A DNA stretch of 64,000 nucleotides from Variovorax paradoxus B4 (GTDB taxonomy: Bacteria; Pseudomonadota; Gammaproteobacteria; Burkholderiales; Burkholderiaceae_C). Both the position numbers and the translations under genes were made by a program. Location of the stretch: assembly GCF_000463015.1 (NCBI RefSeq), contig NC_022247.1, positions 4,650,001-4,714,000 of the forward strand. The letters run 5' to 3'. Below are positions 37,290 to 46,387 of the stretch, in pieces. How positions within the stretch are numbered: position 1 is the first letter of the stretch; every line of letters starts with the position of its first letter. The notes beneath the pieces were generated by a model. That model saw only the letters and a list, made by a program, of their open reading frames with translations, made no database searches and was not told the origin of the DNA.

Positions 37290-38620
37290 GGTGGCGTGGC
37301 TCCTGTTGCGGCGGTCTTGCCGGTGAAGGGGTTGAACCCCGTTGCGGCCAGCGCGATCCATGCGGTCGCGCCCAGATGTGGCCAGCGGTAGTAGAAGAAG
37401 TCGGCGCCGGTCGAATCCGGGCCGATGGCCAGCCCGGTGGAAATGCGGGAGCTGGGGGTTGCGTAGTACAGGCCGTTGCCGGCGCGCTGCGAGGCCAGCA
37501 GCTGCCACAAGGCCTCGGGCGCCGCGCCCTTGCGCGCCGCCAACGTGGCGGCCGCCTGGGCGGTGCCCTCGGTCCAGATGCCGTCCGGGTTGCGAGAGAA
37601 GCCGTAGCCTTCACCGAAGCGATGGTGCTTCTCCACCCAGTCGAGCCCCCGCATCCAGGGGCAGGAGCCCTCGGGCGCCGCCAGCAGCGGCCACAGCTGC
37701 GCATCCAGTCCGGAGCCATCCGTTGCAATGGTGGCGCCGTCTTCCTTGGTGCCGATGTTGAAACGCTGCTCCGACGCGTTCCACATGCGGCCCACGAAGT
37801 CGAGCGCGGTGCGCGCCTGCTGGCGTTCGGCCTCGGCCTGCCCGCCGGCGCGCGCCGCCCAGGCGGCCGCCATCGCGATGTCGATGTTGTGCTCGGTGGA
37901 TTTCCAGGTCTGGGCACGCTGCGCGTTGTCCCAACCATACCAGCCGCCGTTGTAGCCGTCGGGCGCATTCCTGGCGCGGGTGCGCTGCTCGATCCAGCCG
38001 AGCAGCTTGCGTGCGCCTGCCAGATAGGCGGGCGACGGCTCGGCCTCGTTCAGGTTCAGCAGCAGCAAGGCGGCCCAGGCCACGTTGCCGGTGGCCGTGC
38101 TCACCTGGTAGGCGTCTGCGATCCACTGGTTCCTGGCCGCATCCCAGCGCCCCGGCAACGCGGCCTTTTCCTCGGTCATCGGGCCGGCGCGGTAGGCGTT
38201 GCGCACGCGCCCGTCGGCCGCGTTCGGGTCGCGCTCCATCGCGCGCACCACCGCGTCGCCGATGCGCCGGGCCGAGGCCGCGTCGCCGCAGGCCAGCAGC
38301 GCGATGCCGGCCAGCGCGTTGTCATAGGTGAAGGCGGCGCCCGCCAGCGCGGGTTCCAGCGGCGTGCCCTGCTTCGGGTCGGCGAGGCGGTAGCTGGTGA
38401 GAAACAGCGGTCCTGAAGCCGCGCCCTTCTGGTCCTCCGCAACCGCCCGCCGCAGCCCTTCGCAGCTCTGCCGTGCAAGCGCTTGCTGCGTGGCGCTGCC
38501 GGCTTGCGGGCCGGCCTGCCGGCCGGACGGCTGGGCGAAGGCCCCCGGCATCGGCAAGGCCGAGGCCGCCAATGCGGCAACACAGGACACCAGGGTCCGG
38601 GAAAAGGGAAAGACCGACAT
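37277..38620 (-). CDS. Secreted helical-barrel (glycoside hydrolase-like) protein
   Basis: 447 residues. Signal peptide (LVSCVAALAASALPMPGAFA) and a mainly helical body with repeated motifs of an (alpha/alpha)6 barrel: FTYDNALAGIALLACGD, NGGWYGWDN, KSTEHNIDIAMAAAWAAR, GIWTEGTAQAAATLAAR and PHLGATAWIALAATGFNPF. The acidic residues in TEHNID and WTEGTAQ would suit a hydrolase or lyase active site. It lies between the HlyD adaptor and the glycosyltransferase and overlaps the latter by 13 bp, so a role in trimming the exported polysaccharide, like BcsZ in cellulose systems, is inferred. The exact family is not identified. Confidence 0.7.
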   Translation of the reverse strand: MSVFPFSRTLVSCVAALAASALPMPGAFAQPSGRQAGPQAGSATQQALARQSCEGLRRAVAEDQKGAASGPLFLTSYRLADPKQGTPLEPALAGAAFTYDNALAGIALLACGDAASARRIGDAVVRAMERDPNAADGRVRNAYRAGPMTEEKAALPGRWDAARNQWIADAYQVSTATGNVAWAALLLLNLNEAEPSPAYLAGARKLLGWIEQRTRARNAPDGYNGGWYGWDNAQRAQTWKSTEHNIDIAMAAAWAARAGGQAEAERQQARTALDFVGRMWNASEQRFNIGTKEDGATIATDGSGLDAQLWPLLAAPEGSCPWMRGLDWVEKHHRFGEGYGFSRNPDGIWTEGTAQAAATLAARKGAAPEALWQLLASQRAGNGLYYATPSSRISTGLAIGPDSTGADFFYYRWPHLGATAWIALAATGFNPFTGKTAATGATPPCPT

Positions 38621-38663
38621 GGCTCTGTTCCGATGCGGTTGGGTGGTGCATTTCTGCCTGCGC

Positions 38664-39965
38664 TCAGGACCTGAGGCTGGCCGACACCACCTTGCCGGGT
38701 GCGCACATGTTGCTGCCCCCGTCCGGCGGAGCCTCCTGCGGTTCCTTGCCTTCGATGCGTGCCACGGCATAGATGGAGCCCTGCTCGGCATACGGGAACG
38801 GCACGCTGTAGGTGCTCTGCAGGGCGTCCGATGCCACCGGCAGCAATTGCTCCACGCGCGCCGGCACCGGCCTGGCGGATTCAGCGAGCTTCACGTCGAG
38901 CACGGAGCCGATACCCAGCCGCTTGGCCACCCGCGCCGGAAACACCGCCACCACGCCGAGCCGGCTGCAATCGGTCACCCGCACCAGCGAGGCACCCGCC
39001 GTGACATACGCGCCTTCGGGTGCGAGCACGGAGTGAACCTGCCCCGCCTGCGACGCCTTGATTTCGTAGAAGGACAGCTTTTCCACCCGGCGGCGTTCCT
39101 CTTCCTCGAGGTCCCTGACCTGCTTGAGCTGCTTGAAGATCGCGGTGGCGTCCTGCTGGGCGCGGCCGACACTGTTGCGCAGCGCCTCGCGGCGGCTTGC
39201 GAGCGTCTGGAACAGGTTGCTGCCCCCGGTGCCCACGAAGGCCCCCTGCCCGGCGCTCGCCACCGTCTGGGCCTGCCCGGCAAAGGACTGTTCCGCCACC
39301 GCGGCATTGGCACGCGCCGTATTCAGCTGCGCCATGGACGAGTTCATGACCTGCTCGCTGATCGCTCCCTGCTCCAGCAGGGCCTGGTTGGTCCGGACCT
39401 TGTTTTCCTGCTCTTCCACCACGCTGTGCGCCACGTCGCGCTGCCGCCGCGCGATCTGCCAGGCCTCCCAGGCCTGGGCCAGCGAGGCCTCGCGGTGAAC
39501 GCCGGCCTCCTGCCCGACCGACCTCATTTCCTGGTTGTCGGACTTGTACTGGTTGCCCAGCTGGGCCAATTGGCTTTGCAGCGCGAGGTGCTGCGACCTC
39601 AGGGTGGTGAGGATTTCCTGGCTCACGGTCGGGTTGCGCACCGTGGCCACGATGGTGCCGGACTCCACCTTGTCGCGCGCATGCACCACCATCTGCGACA
39701 CCACCCCGTTGATCGGCGAGGTGATCAGCGCCACGGGCGCCTGCAAGACGGCGCGGGTGGCTTGCGACGACAACAGCGGCTGGACCAGCGTTGCGACCAT
39801 CAGCCACAGCACGAAGGCCAGCAGCGCATAGGCCGCGAGCTTGGGGACGAAGGCGCCCGACTGCCGGCGCCGACAACCAGCGCCAGGAACGCGACCGCCC
39901 ATGGCACCAGCGATGCGCCGCTGGCTGTGAAAAAAGAGAACCGAACTCGGTTTTGACGCACGCAT
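38664..39965 (-). CDS. HlyD-type membrane fusion protein
   Basis: 433 residues. One N-terminal transmembrane helix (AAYALLAFVLWLMVATLV, about residues 42-60), a barrel-sandwich half (TSPINGVVSQMVVHARDKVE), a long coiled coil (about 120-310) and the second sandwich half (EIKASQAGQVHSVLAPEGA) plus beta-barrel. It is the periplasmic adaptor that would link the inner-membrane glycosyltransferase to the NodT channel. The start at 39965 has AGAGG six bases upstream. First gene of the leftward polysaccharide operon. Confidence 0.88.
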   Translation of the reverse strand: MRASKPSSVLFFHSQRRIAGAMGGRVPGAGCRRRQSGAFVPKLAAYALLAFVLWLMVATLVQPLLSSQATRAVLQAPVALITSPINGVVSQMVVHARDKVESGTIVATVRNPTVSQEILTTLRSQHLALQSQLAQLGNQYKSDNQEMRSVGQEAGVHREASLAQAWEAWQIARRQRDVAHSVVEEQENKVRTNQALLEQGAISEQVMNSSMAQLNTARANAAVAEQSFAGQAQTVASAGQGAFVGTGGSNLFQTLASRREALRNSVGRAQQDATAIFKQLKQVRDLEEEERRRVEKLSFYEIKASQAGQVHSVLAPEGAYVTAGASLVRVTDCSRLGVVAVFPARVAKRLGIGSVLDVKLAESARPVPARVEQLLPVASDALQSTYSVPFPYAEQGSIYAVARIEGKEPQEAPPDGGSNMCAPGKVVSASLRS

Positions 39966-40379
39966 AGCCACCTCTCGTGAGAACCAAGTCGCGCCCCAAT
40001 GAGCGGCGCGACATCCAGGATTGAAGGACCGCCCCGCAACGAAGGAACGCCGAGCCAAGGGCCGGCGTCCGCATGTTGCGGTGCAATATCAAGGTACGTC
40101 GAAACCCGGATCCGGACTGCTTCGGAGCGAAACAAGATGTGCTGGATTCACATTCCGGCAACACCGAAGGTCGAGATAAAGTCCTACATTGGTGTCAGAT
40201 TGCGCGCAATTGACCACAAAAGGCTGCATTGGGCATGCAGAGGGTGCGAGAGCCGGGTTTCCCCTCGGGAGGCCAGGGCGCAGGGTGCATCCCACCCGGC
40301 ATGGCGGGCACCTCGACATTTGACCGCGAAGCGGCAGGAATGTGGCTGCGGGGAAGATTCAGTAACGATACTGATCGTG
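39966..40379. other. Intergenic region upstream of the HlyD-type gene
   Basis: No gene is recognised here. It presumably holds the promoter of the leftward polysaccharide operon. Part of the plus strand stays open by chance, without recognisable protein similarity until about 40380, where an MFS-like stretch begins. Confidence 0.5.
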
Positions 40380-40620
40380 TCCCGGGCAGGTTCAGCCTGT
40401 TTCGCCGAGCATCCACGCGCGGAAATTGCCGCGGAGCTGCTCAACAGTTCGCTGCAGGTGGGCGGGGCCTGCGGGCTCGCGGTGGTGACCGCGGCAATTG
40501 CGCCGGGAACGCAGCTGGCGATGCTCTATCCGGGCGTCGGAGTCATCCTGACGTTCGCTGTTCTGACGCTGCTGGCACAGCTGATACGGAATCGCCGCGA
40601 CGCCTTGCCACGCACATCAG
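40380..40620 (+). pseudogene. Remnant of an MFS (DHA2-type) drug exporter, C-terminal piece
   Basis: The plus-strand frame reads RAEIAAELLNSSLQVGGACG then LAVVTAAIAPGTQLAMLYPG and ILTFAVLTLLAQLIRNRR, the typical helix pair and tail of EmrB/QacA-like exporters (compare the common pattern LLNTSRQVGGAIGLAVLTA). No start codon, N-terminal domains or proper context exist. It overlaps the 3' end of the methyltransferase gene in antisense. It is read as the trace of a deleted exporter. Confidence 0.5.
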
Positions 40621-41484
40621 CGACAGCGCGCTCGCAGGCGATGAAGGCCGCCGGCCGGACAGCACGTTGCCCACGCGGTATTTCCATTGCGCCGGCCCCA
40701 CGACGCCGCGCAGCGCATCGGCACCGATCTGGTGGTTGTGCGGGTAGACGCGGACCTCGAAACCCATCGGCTCCAGCGTGGAGTGGAAGAACTCCCTGGT
40801 CACGCCGTCGCCCGGCTGATGATGGACCTCGGTTCGCAGGCCCCATGACTGCTGGCTGCCGGTCTTGTGAAAGCCATGCCCGATCGCGCGATAAATCCAC
40901 AGCCGCGCATCCCACATCAGCTTGGCGAGGCCCTTGTAGTTCCACGCGGTGAGCTGCGGATCGTGGTCGGTGACCAGCACGCCATGAGGCTTCACCAGGC
41001 GTGCGCCCTCGCGCAGCACCGCGGCCATGTCGTCGCAGTGATGCAGCGACGCATTGATGGCGACGATGTCCGCCACCTGCGAGCGAAAAGGCGTGTAGGC
41101 CGCATCGGCCAGCACCGCCGTATAGCCCAGCTTGGCCGCCAGTTCCAGCGAACCGGGGGCCACATCCACGCCGATCAGGAGGCGCGGCTTACCACCCAGG
41201 GTGGCAAAGATGTTGCCCGGCCCACAGCCCAGATCGATGACCACCTTGTCCGTCCAGTCGCCGGCAGCTGCGAGCCACCGGCTTTTGAAATGCGCGTCGC
41301 GGTGGCAGAAATCCAGGTATTCCTGGGCCCATTGCGTATTTCCAAAATAGGTGGCATTGGCCGTAATGGCATCGGTTTTGCATTCGAACCCTGATTCGAA
41401 GTAAGCCCCCGAACGCTTCAAATTCACTTCTGGCAATAAGATGTCTCCGAACATTTTGAATCCTTCAAAAATCTGGCGCGACAT
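40543..41484 (-). CDS. SAM-dependent methyltransferase (class I)
   Basis: 313 residues. Rossmann-fold motif I VVIDLGCGPGNIFATLGG, motif II LLIGVDVAPGSLELAAKLG, then ILADAAYTPF-like acidic loop (VLADAAYTPFRSQVADIVAI) and post-motif SLHHCDDMAAVLREGARLVK, as in UbiE/Methyltransf_11 enzymes. The substrate is unknown. An alternative ATG at 41454 (MFGDILLPEV) is possible. The last 20-30 residues overlap the antisense MFS remnant and look non-conserved (RRPSSPASALSLMCVARRR), so the C-terminus may have been extended by a deletion. It is preceded by an AT-rich stretch (41485-41600) that is a likely promoter. Confidence 0.85.
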   Translation of the reverse strand: MSRQIFEGFKMFGDILLPEVNLKRSGAYFESGFECKTDAITANATYFGNTQWAQEYLDFCHRDAHFKSRWLAAAGDWTDKVVIDLGCGPGNIFATLGGKPRLLIGVDVAPGSLELAAKLGYTAVLADAAYTPFRSQVADIVAINASLHHCDDMAAVLREGARLVKPHGVLVTDHDPQLTAWNYKGLAKLMWDARLWIYRAIGHGFHKTGSQQSWGLRTEVHHQPGDGVTREFFHSTLEPMGFEVRVYPHNHQIGADALRGVVGPAQWKYRVGNVLSGRRPSSPASALSLMCVARRRGDSVSAVPAASEQRTSG

Positions 41485-41621
41485 TGAGACAAGTTATGCC
41501 CAAGAATTACATGACTTCCGATTTCATCGTTAATATTTTTAATACGCTTACAAGTTGCGCTATTTAAAAACTGCCCTATTGGCTACCTCATTTGGGCGAT
41601 ATCAGGCACCGATATCCGCCG

Positions 41622-42380
41622 TCATCGGCCAATGAAAGCGGCCACCCCGTCGCGAAAAGCCTGGCTGCCATACACCTCCTCGATCAGGTCGTCGTCGTCC
41701 AGCCGCTGCTCGACGACGATGCGGCGAATGCTCTCCTTGACGGCCTTGTGCGTGACCGGCGACAGCGCCATGAGCCGCTGCGCCAGCGCATGGGCAGCGG
41801 CATCCAGTTCGCCCGGCGCGCAGGCGGCATGCACATAGCCGCAGGCCAGCGCTTCCTGTGCCGCCAGGTAGTCGGCGAGCAGCAGCATCCGCTTGACGCG
41901 CGGCACGCCCAGGGCGGCCTGCAACCGCGCGATGTTGCGCGACGACAAGGTGTTGGACAGCGTCCCTGCAATTGGCGCACCAAAGCGCGATGCGTCGCTG
42001 CAGACCCGGAAATCGCAGGCCGTGGCCAGGGCCAGGCCACCGCCGACGGCCCAGCCGTCGATCACGGCCACGGTGGGTACGGCAATGCGCTCGACCGCAT
42101 CGATGACGCGCTCCACGAACGCCTCGTAGGCAATGCCGTCGCGGCCTTCGCGGAAGTCCTTGAAATGGGCGATGTCCGTGCCCGAGATGAAGGACTTGCC
42201 GCCCGCCCCCTTGAACAGCACGCTGCGCACCGCGCCATTGCGCGCGCACGCGCCGATGTGGTCCAGCAGTGCCTCGTACATCTGCCGCGTCATCGCGTTG
42301 TGGCGTTCGGGGCGATGGATCACGATCTCGGCCACGCCCGAGGCATGGACGCCGAGCTGCACGCATTCGGCAAGACTCAT
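41622..42380 (-). CDS. Enoyl-CoA hydratase/isomerase family protein
   Basis: 252 residues of crotonase fold: VAEIVIHRPERHNAMT, the oxyanion-hole segments SFISGTDIAHFKDF and IDGWAVGGGLALATACDFRV, then LPRVKRMLLL-like helix. The glutamates used by classical hydratases are not clearly placed (SNTLSSRNIARLQ), so an isomerase or other crotonase reaction is possible. Its ATG overlaps the CoA-transferase stop (ATGA), giving one operon with the CoA-transferase and the Bug receptor. Likely part of carboxylic acid catabolism via CoA esters. Confidence 0.92.
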   Translation of the reverse strand: MSLAECVQLGVHASGVAEIVIHRPERHNAMTRQMYEALLDHIGACARNGAVRSVLFKGAGGKSFISGTDIAHFKDFREGRDGIAYEAFVERVIDAVERIAVPTVAVIDGWAVGGGLALATACDFRVCSDASRFGAPIAGTLSNTLSSRNIARLQAALGVPRVKRMLLLADYLAAQEALACGYVHAACAPGELDAAAHALAQRLMALSPVTHKAVKESIRRIVVEQRLDDDDLIEEVYGSQAFRDGVAAFIGR

Positions 42381-43558
42381 GAGGCCACCGCCGCGCCGGC
42401 CGGCACGTTGATCTCGGCCATGATTTCCTCGTTGTGCTCGCCCAGCAACGGCGGGTGCCGGCGCACCTGCTGCGGCGTACCCAGCAGCTTGACGGGAAAG
42501 CCGATGTTCTTGACCTTGCCCTCGATCGGATGCTCGATCTCCATGCACATGCGGCGGTGCGTGCCGTGCTCGCCTTCGAAAGCCTCGGGATACGACAGGA
42601 TGGGCCCGGCCGGAATGCCGGCGGCCAGCATGGCGTCGATCCAGTCGGCGCTGTCGCGCTGGCCGAACTCCCGCTCGAGCGCCTCGATCAGCGCCTCGCG
42701 GTTCTTCAGGCGCAGGGACACGCTCGCGTAGTCCGCGTGCTCGACGAGGTCCGGCCGCTGCAGCAGTTCGCACAGCCGGGTCCAGAGCTTCTGGTTGGTC
42801 GCGCCCATCACGAAGTAGCCGTCGCGCGCCTTGACCGCCTGGTAGGGCGCGCTCATCTTGTTGCTGGTGCCCAGCGGCGTCGGCCGTACGCCCGTGCCCC
42901 AGTACTCGGACATGTCCCATACCGAGAAGGCCATCGCCGCGTCGAACAGCGAGGCGTCGATGTGCTGGCCCACGCCCGACTTCTGCGCGCCGATGTAGGC
43001 CGCGAGCAGCGCGTAGGTGGCAAACAGCGCGCAGCCGATGTCGGCCACGGGCACGCCGGCCTTGACCGGCTTCTCGCCGGGGTAGCCGGTCACGCTCATC
43101 ACGCCGGACATGGCCTGCGCCATCAGGTCGAAGCCCGGCCGGTCGGCCCACGGACCGCTCTGGCCGAAGCCCGAGATGCTGACGTACACGATCTTCGGGT
43201 GGATCTTCCTGATCGACTCGTAGTCGATGCCCAGCCGCTGCACCGCGCCGGGGCGGTAGTTCTCGACGATCACGTCGGCGGTCCGGGCCAGCTTGTAGAA
43301 GGACGCGCGGTCTTCCTCGCTCTTGAGGTCCAGCGTCAGCGAGCGCTTGTTGCGGTTCATGTTCAGGAAGCCCATGCTGTCCGGCCCCTTCATCTTGAAA
43401 CCCATGGCACCGCGGGTCTGGTCGCCACTCGGCGGCTCGACCTTGATCACATCGGCGCCCAGGTCGGCCAGCAGCATGCAGGCGAACGGCCCGGCCATGA
43501 CCTGGCTCACGTCCAGAACCCGGATGCCCTGCAGCGGCAGTTGTCGTGCGTGGTTCAT
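42377..43558 (-). CDS. CaiB/BaiF (class III) CoA-transferase
   Basis: 393 residues. Family III CoA-transferase signatures: LDVSQVMAGPFACMLLADLG, ADVIKVEPPSGDQTR, NRNKRSLTLDLKS, VSISGFGQSGPWADRPGFDL and QHIDASLFDAAMAF, whose aspartate is the expected catalytic residue. It would activate an organic acid as its CoA ester for the downstream hydratase. The start is one base after the Bug gene stop, so they are co-translated. Confidence 0.95.
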   Translation of the reverse strand: MNHARQLPLQGIRVLDVSQVMAGPFACMLLADLGADVIKVEPPSGDQTRGAMGFKMKGPDSMGFLNMNRNKRSLTLDLKSEEDRASFYKLARTADVIVENYRPGAVQRLGIDYESIRKIHPKIVYVSISGFGQSGPWADRPGFDLMAQAMSGVMSVTGYPGEKPVKAGVPVADIGCALFATYALLAAYIGAQKSGVGQHIDASLFDAAMAFSVWDMSEYWGTGVRPTPLGTSNKMSAPYQAVKARDGYFVMGATNQKLWTRLCELLQRPDLVEHADYASVSLRLKNREALIEALEREFGQRDSADWIDAMLAAGIPAGPILSYPEAFEGEHGTHRRMCMEIEHPIEGKVKNIGFPVKLLGTPQQVRRHPPLLGEHNEEIMAEINVPAGAAVAS

Positions 43559-43559
43559 T

Positions 43560-44537
43560 TCAGCCCTCCTCGGTGACCTTGGCGGTGCGCACCACGTCGC
43601 CCCATTTCTTGAACTCTGCGGCCATGAAGGCCGCGAACTTGTCGACGGAACCGCCGCCGTCCTCCACGCCGTAGCCATCGAAGCGCGTGACCACATCCGG
43701 CAGCGCCAGCACCTTGTTGATGTCGGCGTTGATCTGCAGGGCCAGGTCCCTCGACATGTCCTTGGGGCCGACCACGCCATACCAGCTGGACACGTCGAAG
43801 CCCTTGAAGCCCTGCTCGTCCATGGTCGGCAACTCCGGAAAGCCCTTGGCCCGCTGCAGGCGCGTCTGGACGATGCCCGTCATCCGCTTGGCCTTGACCT
43901 GGGCCGTGGCCGCCGTCATGGTGTCGAAGCTGTAGTCGATCTGCCCGCCGATCAGGTCCGTCTGCATCGGACCCGACCCCTTGTAGGGCACGTGGATGCT
44001 CTTGACGTCGGCAGCCATGTTGAACATCGCGGCCGCCAGGTGCTGCACCGATCCCGTGCCGGAGGAGCCGAAGCTGATCTTCCCCGGGCTCTTCCTGCAC
44101 TGCTCGACCACCTCCTTGACCGAGCCGGTGGAATTCTTCGCGCTGGTCACCAGGATGTGCGGGGTCGCGCCAACCATGACGACGGGCGCGAAGTCCTTCA
44201 GCGGGTCGTAGGTGATGCTCTTGAAGATGTGCGGCGAGATGGCATGCGTGTTGACGTGGGCCATCAGCAGGTTCACGCCCTCGGTGAACCGGGTCCGCGC
44301 AAAGAAGTCCGCGGCCAGTGCGCCGGTGGCGCCCGGTTTGTTCTCGACCACCACCGAGCGGCCCCACAGCTCCGAGAGCTTCTGCCCCACGATGCGGGCG
44401 AACACATCGGTGCCGCCGCCGGGCGCCCAGCCCACGTAGATCTTGACGATGCCCTTGGGCAACTCGGTGGCTCCCAGGGCCCAGGGCGCGGCCAGCGCGC
44501 CGGCGCTGGCCGCAATGAAGTCTCGGCGTTTCATCAT
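43560..44537 (-). CDS. Bug/TctC-family periplasmic substrate-binding receptor
   Basis: 325 residues: signal peptide MMKRRDFIAASAGALAAPWA (twin-basic, Tat-like), then KGIVKIYVGWAPGGGTDVFA and VVVENKPGATGALAADFF, the two Bug signatures. It probably binds the carboxylate that the neighbouring CoA-transferase activates. ATG at 44537 or 44534. It is transcribed after the LysR gene and directly before the CoA-transferase. Confidence 0.93.
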   Translation of the reverse strand: MMKRRDFIAASAGALAAPWALGATELPKGIVKIYVGWAPGGGTDVFARIVGQKLSELWGRSVVVENKPGATGALAADFFARTRFTEGVNLLMAHVNTHAISPHIFKSITYDPLKDFAPVVMVGATPHILVTSAKNSTGSVKEVVEQCRKSPGKISFGSSGTGSVQHLAAAMFNMAADVKSIHVPYKGSGPMQTDLIGGQIDYSFDTMTAATAQVKAKRMTGIVQTRLQRAKGFPELPTMDEQGFKGFDVSSWYGVVGPKDMSRDLALQINADINKVLALPDVVTRFDGYGVEDGGGSVDKFAAFMAAEFKKWGDVVRTAKVTEEG

Positions 44538-44677
44538 GTCGTGCGTCCTCTGTCTCTGTCGTAGTAGTAGTGCCGCTACTCTCCCGTAGCGCAGAGGACG
44601 TCGCAAGAACGTGGAATGCATGCCTGGCTTCGTGATCCGCGAAGCCAGTGCCGCAGGAAAGCCGCTTTCTTTTCTTC

Positions 44678-45568
44678 CTAGGTGCTGGTGCCGATCAACT
44701 GGGCCACCACGTTGCGCAGCGTCTGCTCCTGCGCATGGCCTTCCACGCACGACAGCACATAGGCACGCTGGTGCCAGTCGCCCTGGATCTCGGCCGAGCC
44801 CAGGTCGTCCTCGGGATGGAAGCTGCGCAGCACGTCCGGCGGCATCAGGCCCACGCCCAGGCCATGGCGCACCAGTGCCAGCATGGTGTCGAAACCGCTG
44901 GTCGAGAAATTGTTCGGGAACGATCGGCCGCGGCTGCGGTAGGCCCCCTGCAAGGCCGACAGGATCGCCGAGCCCTTGCCGAGGCTCACGATCGGCAGAT
45001 CCAGAAAGTCGTCGATGCCCACGGGCCCATCCGCAAACCGGAAATGCCGGCGGCTGTACACGAGCACCAGCCTGTCTTGCCGATAGTCGAACTTCGGCAG
45101 GTCCAGGAATCCGCTCTTCTTCTCGTAGATGCCGACGTCGATCACCTTGTCGCGCAGCAACTGCTGCACGATCTTGCTGTTCTCTTCCAGGATCTTCAGC
45201 GTGATCTGCGGGTAGGCGTCACGCAGCCGGGCGATGTCCTTCGCAAGGAACTGGATGATGGCCGCCTTCGGCGCGCCGATGAGGATGCGCCCGTCCTGAC
45301 CGTGGCTCAGCACCTGGGCATCGCCCTCGAGCCGGCCGATGAGGTTGTCGATCTGCCGGATGTGCGCCATCAGCCGGCTGCCGGCCTCGGTGATCAACAC
45401 GCCGTGGGGCACCCGCTTGAACAGCTTGGCGCCCAACTGCGCCTCCAGGTCGCTCACGCGCTTGGACGCAGCAGCCACGGCCAGGCTCAGCTTGTCGGCG
45501 GCCCGGGAGATGCTGCCTTCCTCGGCGATGCACAGGACGAGTTGGACGGTGGTGGAGTCGAGCTTCAT
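44678..45568 (-). CDS. LysR-family transcriptional regulator
   Basis: 296 residues. N-terminal winged helix MKLDSTTVQLVLCIAEEGSI with the recognition helix DKLSLAVAAASKRVSDLEAQ, then an effector-binding domain (ILIGAPKAAIIQFLAKDIAR onward). The start at 45568 gives the family N-terminus. It lies 140 bp upstream of the Bug/CoA-transferase/hydratase operon in the same direction and is its likely regulator. The last core-genome gene before the AT-richer island. Confidence 0.92.
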   Translation of the reverse strand: MKLDSTTVQLVLCIAEEGSISRAADKLSLAVAAASKRVSDLEAQLGAKLFKRVPHGVLITEAGSRLMAHIRQIDNLIGRLEGDAQVLSHGQDGRILIGAPKAAIIQFLAKDIARLRDAYPQITLKILEENSKIVQQLLRDKVIDVGIYEKKSGFLDLPKFDYRQDRLVLVYSRRHFRFADGPVGIDDFLDLPIVSLGKGSAILSALQGAYRSRGRSFPNNFSTSGFDTMLALVRHGLGVGLMPPDVLRSFHPEDDLGSAEIQGDWHQRAYVLSCVEGHAQEQTLRNVVAQLIGTST

Positions 45569-46387
45569 GAGGGTGGGGGTCAGGGCACGGCGGGGGTATG
45601 CCGGGCATTGTGATGAAGCCAGCAGCGGTGGAGGGGCCCAACGCTCGTTTTGCACAGTTAGTTATGACTGATATGTAATACCAAATGTGTACAACTTTGC
45701 TCCGCGCCGCCTCCAGGCCCACGCATCACAGAGGGCGAGTTCTCCACCATTGCGGTGGATAAGACGGTGGAAAAGCCTGTGCGCAGGCCGGGAGAGCGTT
45801 GCTATGCCTGGGTCGCGACACTGCGCCTGTAAAAGCGGCACCACATCCCCGGGCACCTGCCGCTGGGCGCACAGTTTTTCCGTCGCCATACCTGTCCTTG
45901 GCGAATGACCGCCAGAAGATCCATCCAATCGAGCGGTCGGAATTAGAGCTGAATCATCGACCACCAATGGCTAAAAGAGATGGATGAGATCGGGTTGTAG
46001 AAATGATGGCCGAAATACGCATAACTTCTGCTGGTGGCCGCGGGAACGCACTGCTGCAAATTCCCGAATTTGATCGTCTTCAAGCGCGTCGCCTTTGCCG
46101 AACTCAGACGGACGCATCCCCAATGAAAAAGTCCCGTCGCATGAACTGCGCGGGACTTCAAGAAACTGCCAAAGATGGATTCTGGCGGAGAGTGTGGGAG
46201 CAATTTTTGTATCTGAATCAATATCTTAGTCTCAGAATACCATGATAGATGCCACGCCTTGAGTTTCGCTAGATGCTCTGTAGGCACTTCGTGCGGAGAC
46301 TGGAGACTCGCTCACAAGCAGATGGTGACTGCCGGTGATAGCAGAGACACCGAGTCCGCTCGTTTTGCTCCTCGACTATGACACCGC
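45569..46387. other. Gene-poor boundary between core genome and island
   Basis: 819 bp with no recognisable gene. Base composition changes from GC-rich to AT-richer within it, near 45.65 and again near 46.0 kb, so an insertion junction probably lies here. I looked for a tRNA gene or an integrase and saw neither. A terminator-like hairpin lies at 46126-46158. Confidence 0.6.
46126..46158 (-). terminator. Rho-independent terminator downstream of the RT-protease gene
   Basis: Read leftward: AAGTCCCG, a 14-base loop, CGGGACTT, then TTT (five T in all, counting the two in the stem). It is an intrinsic terminator about 230 bp after the RT-protease stop, in the direction of its transcription, and probably ends the island operon. 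Confidence 0.65.

Noticed and set aside
45569..46387. tRNA gene or integrase at the island edge
   Set aside because: I looked on both strands and found no cloverleaf, CCA-adjacent arm or tyrosine-recombinase motif. The short frames here lack recognisable similarity.
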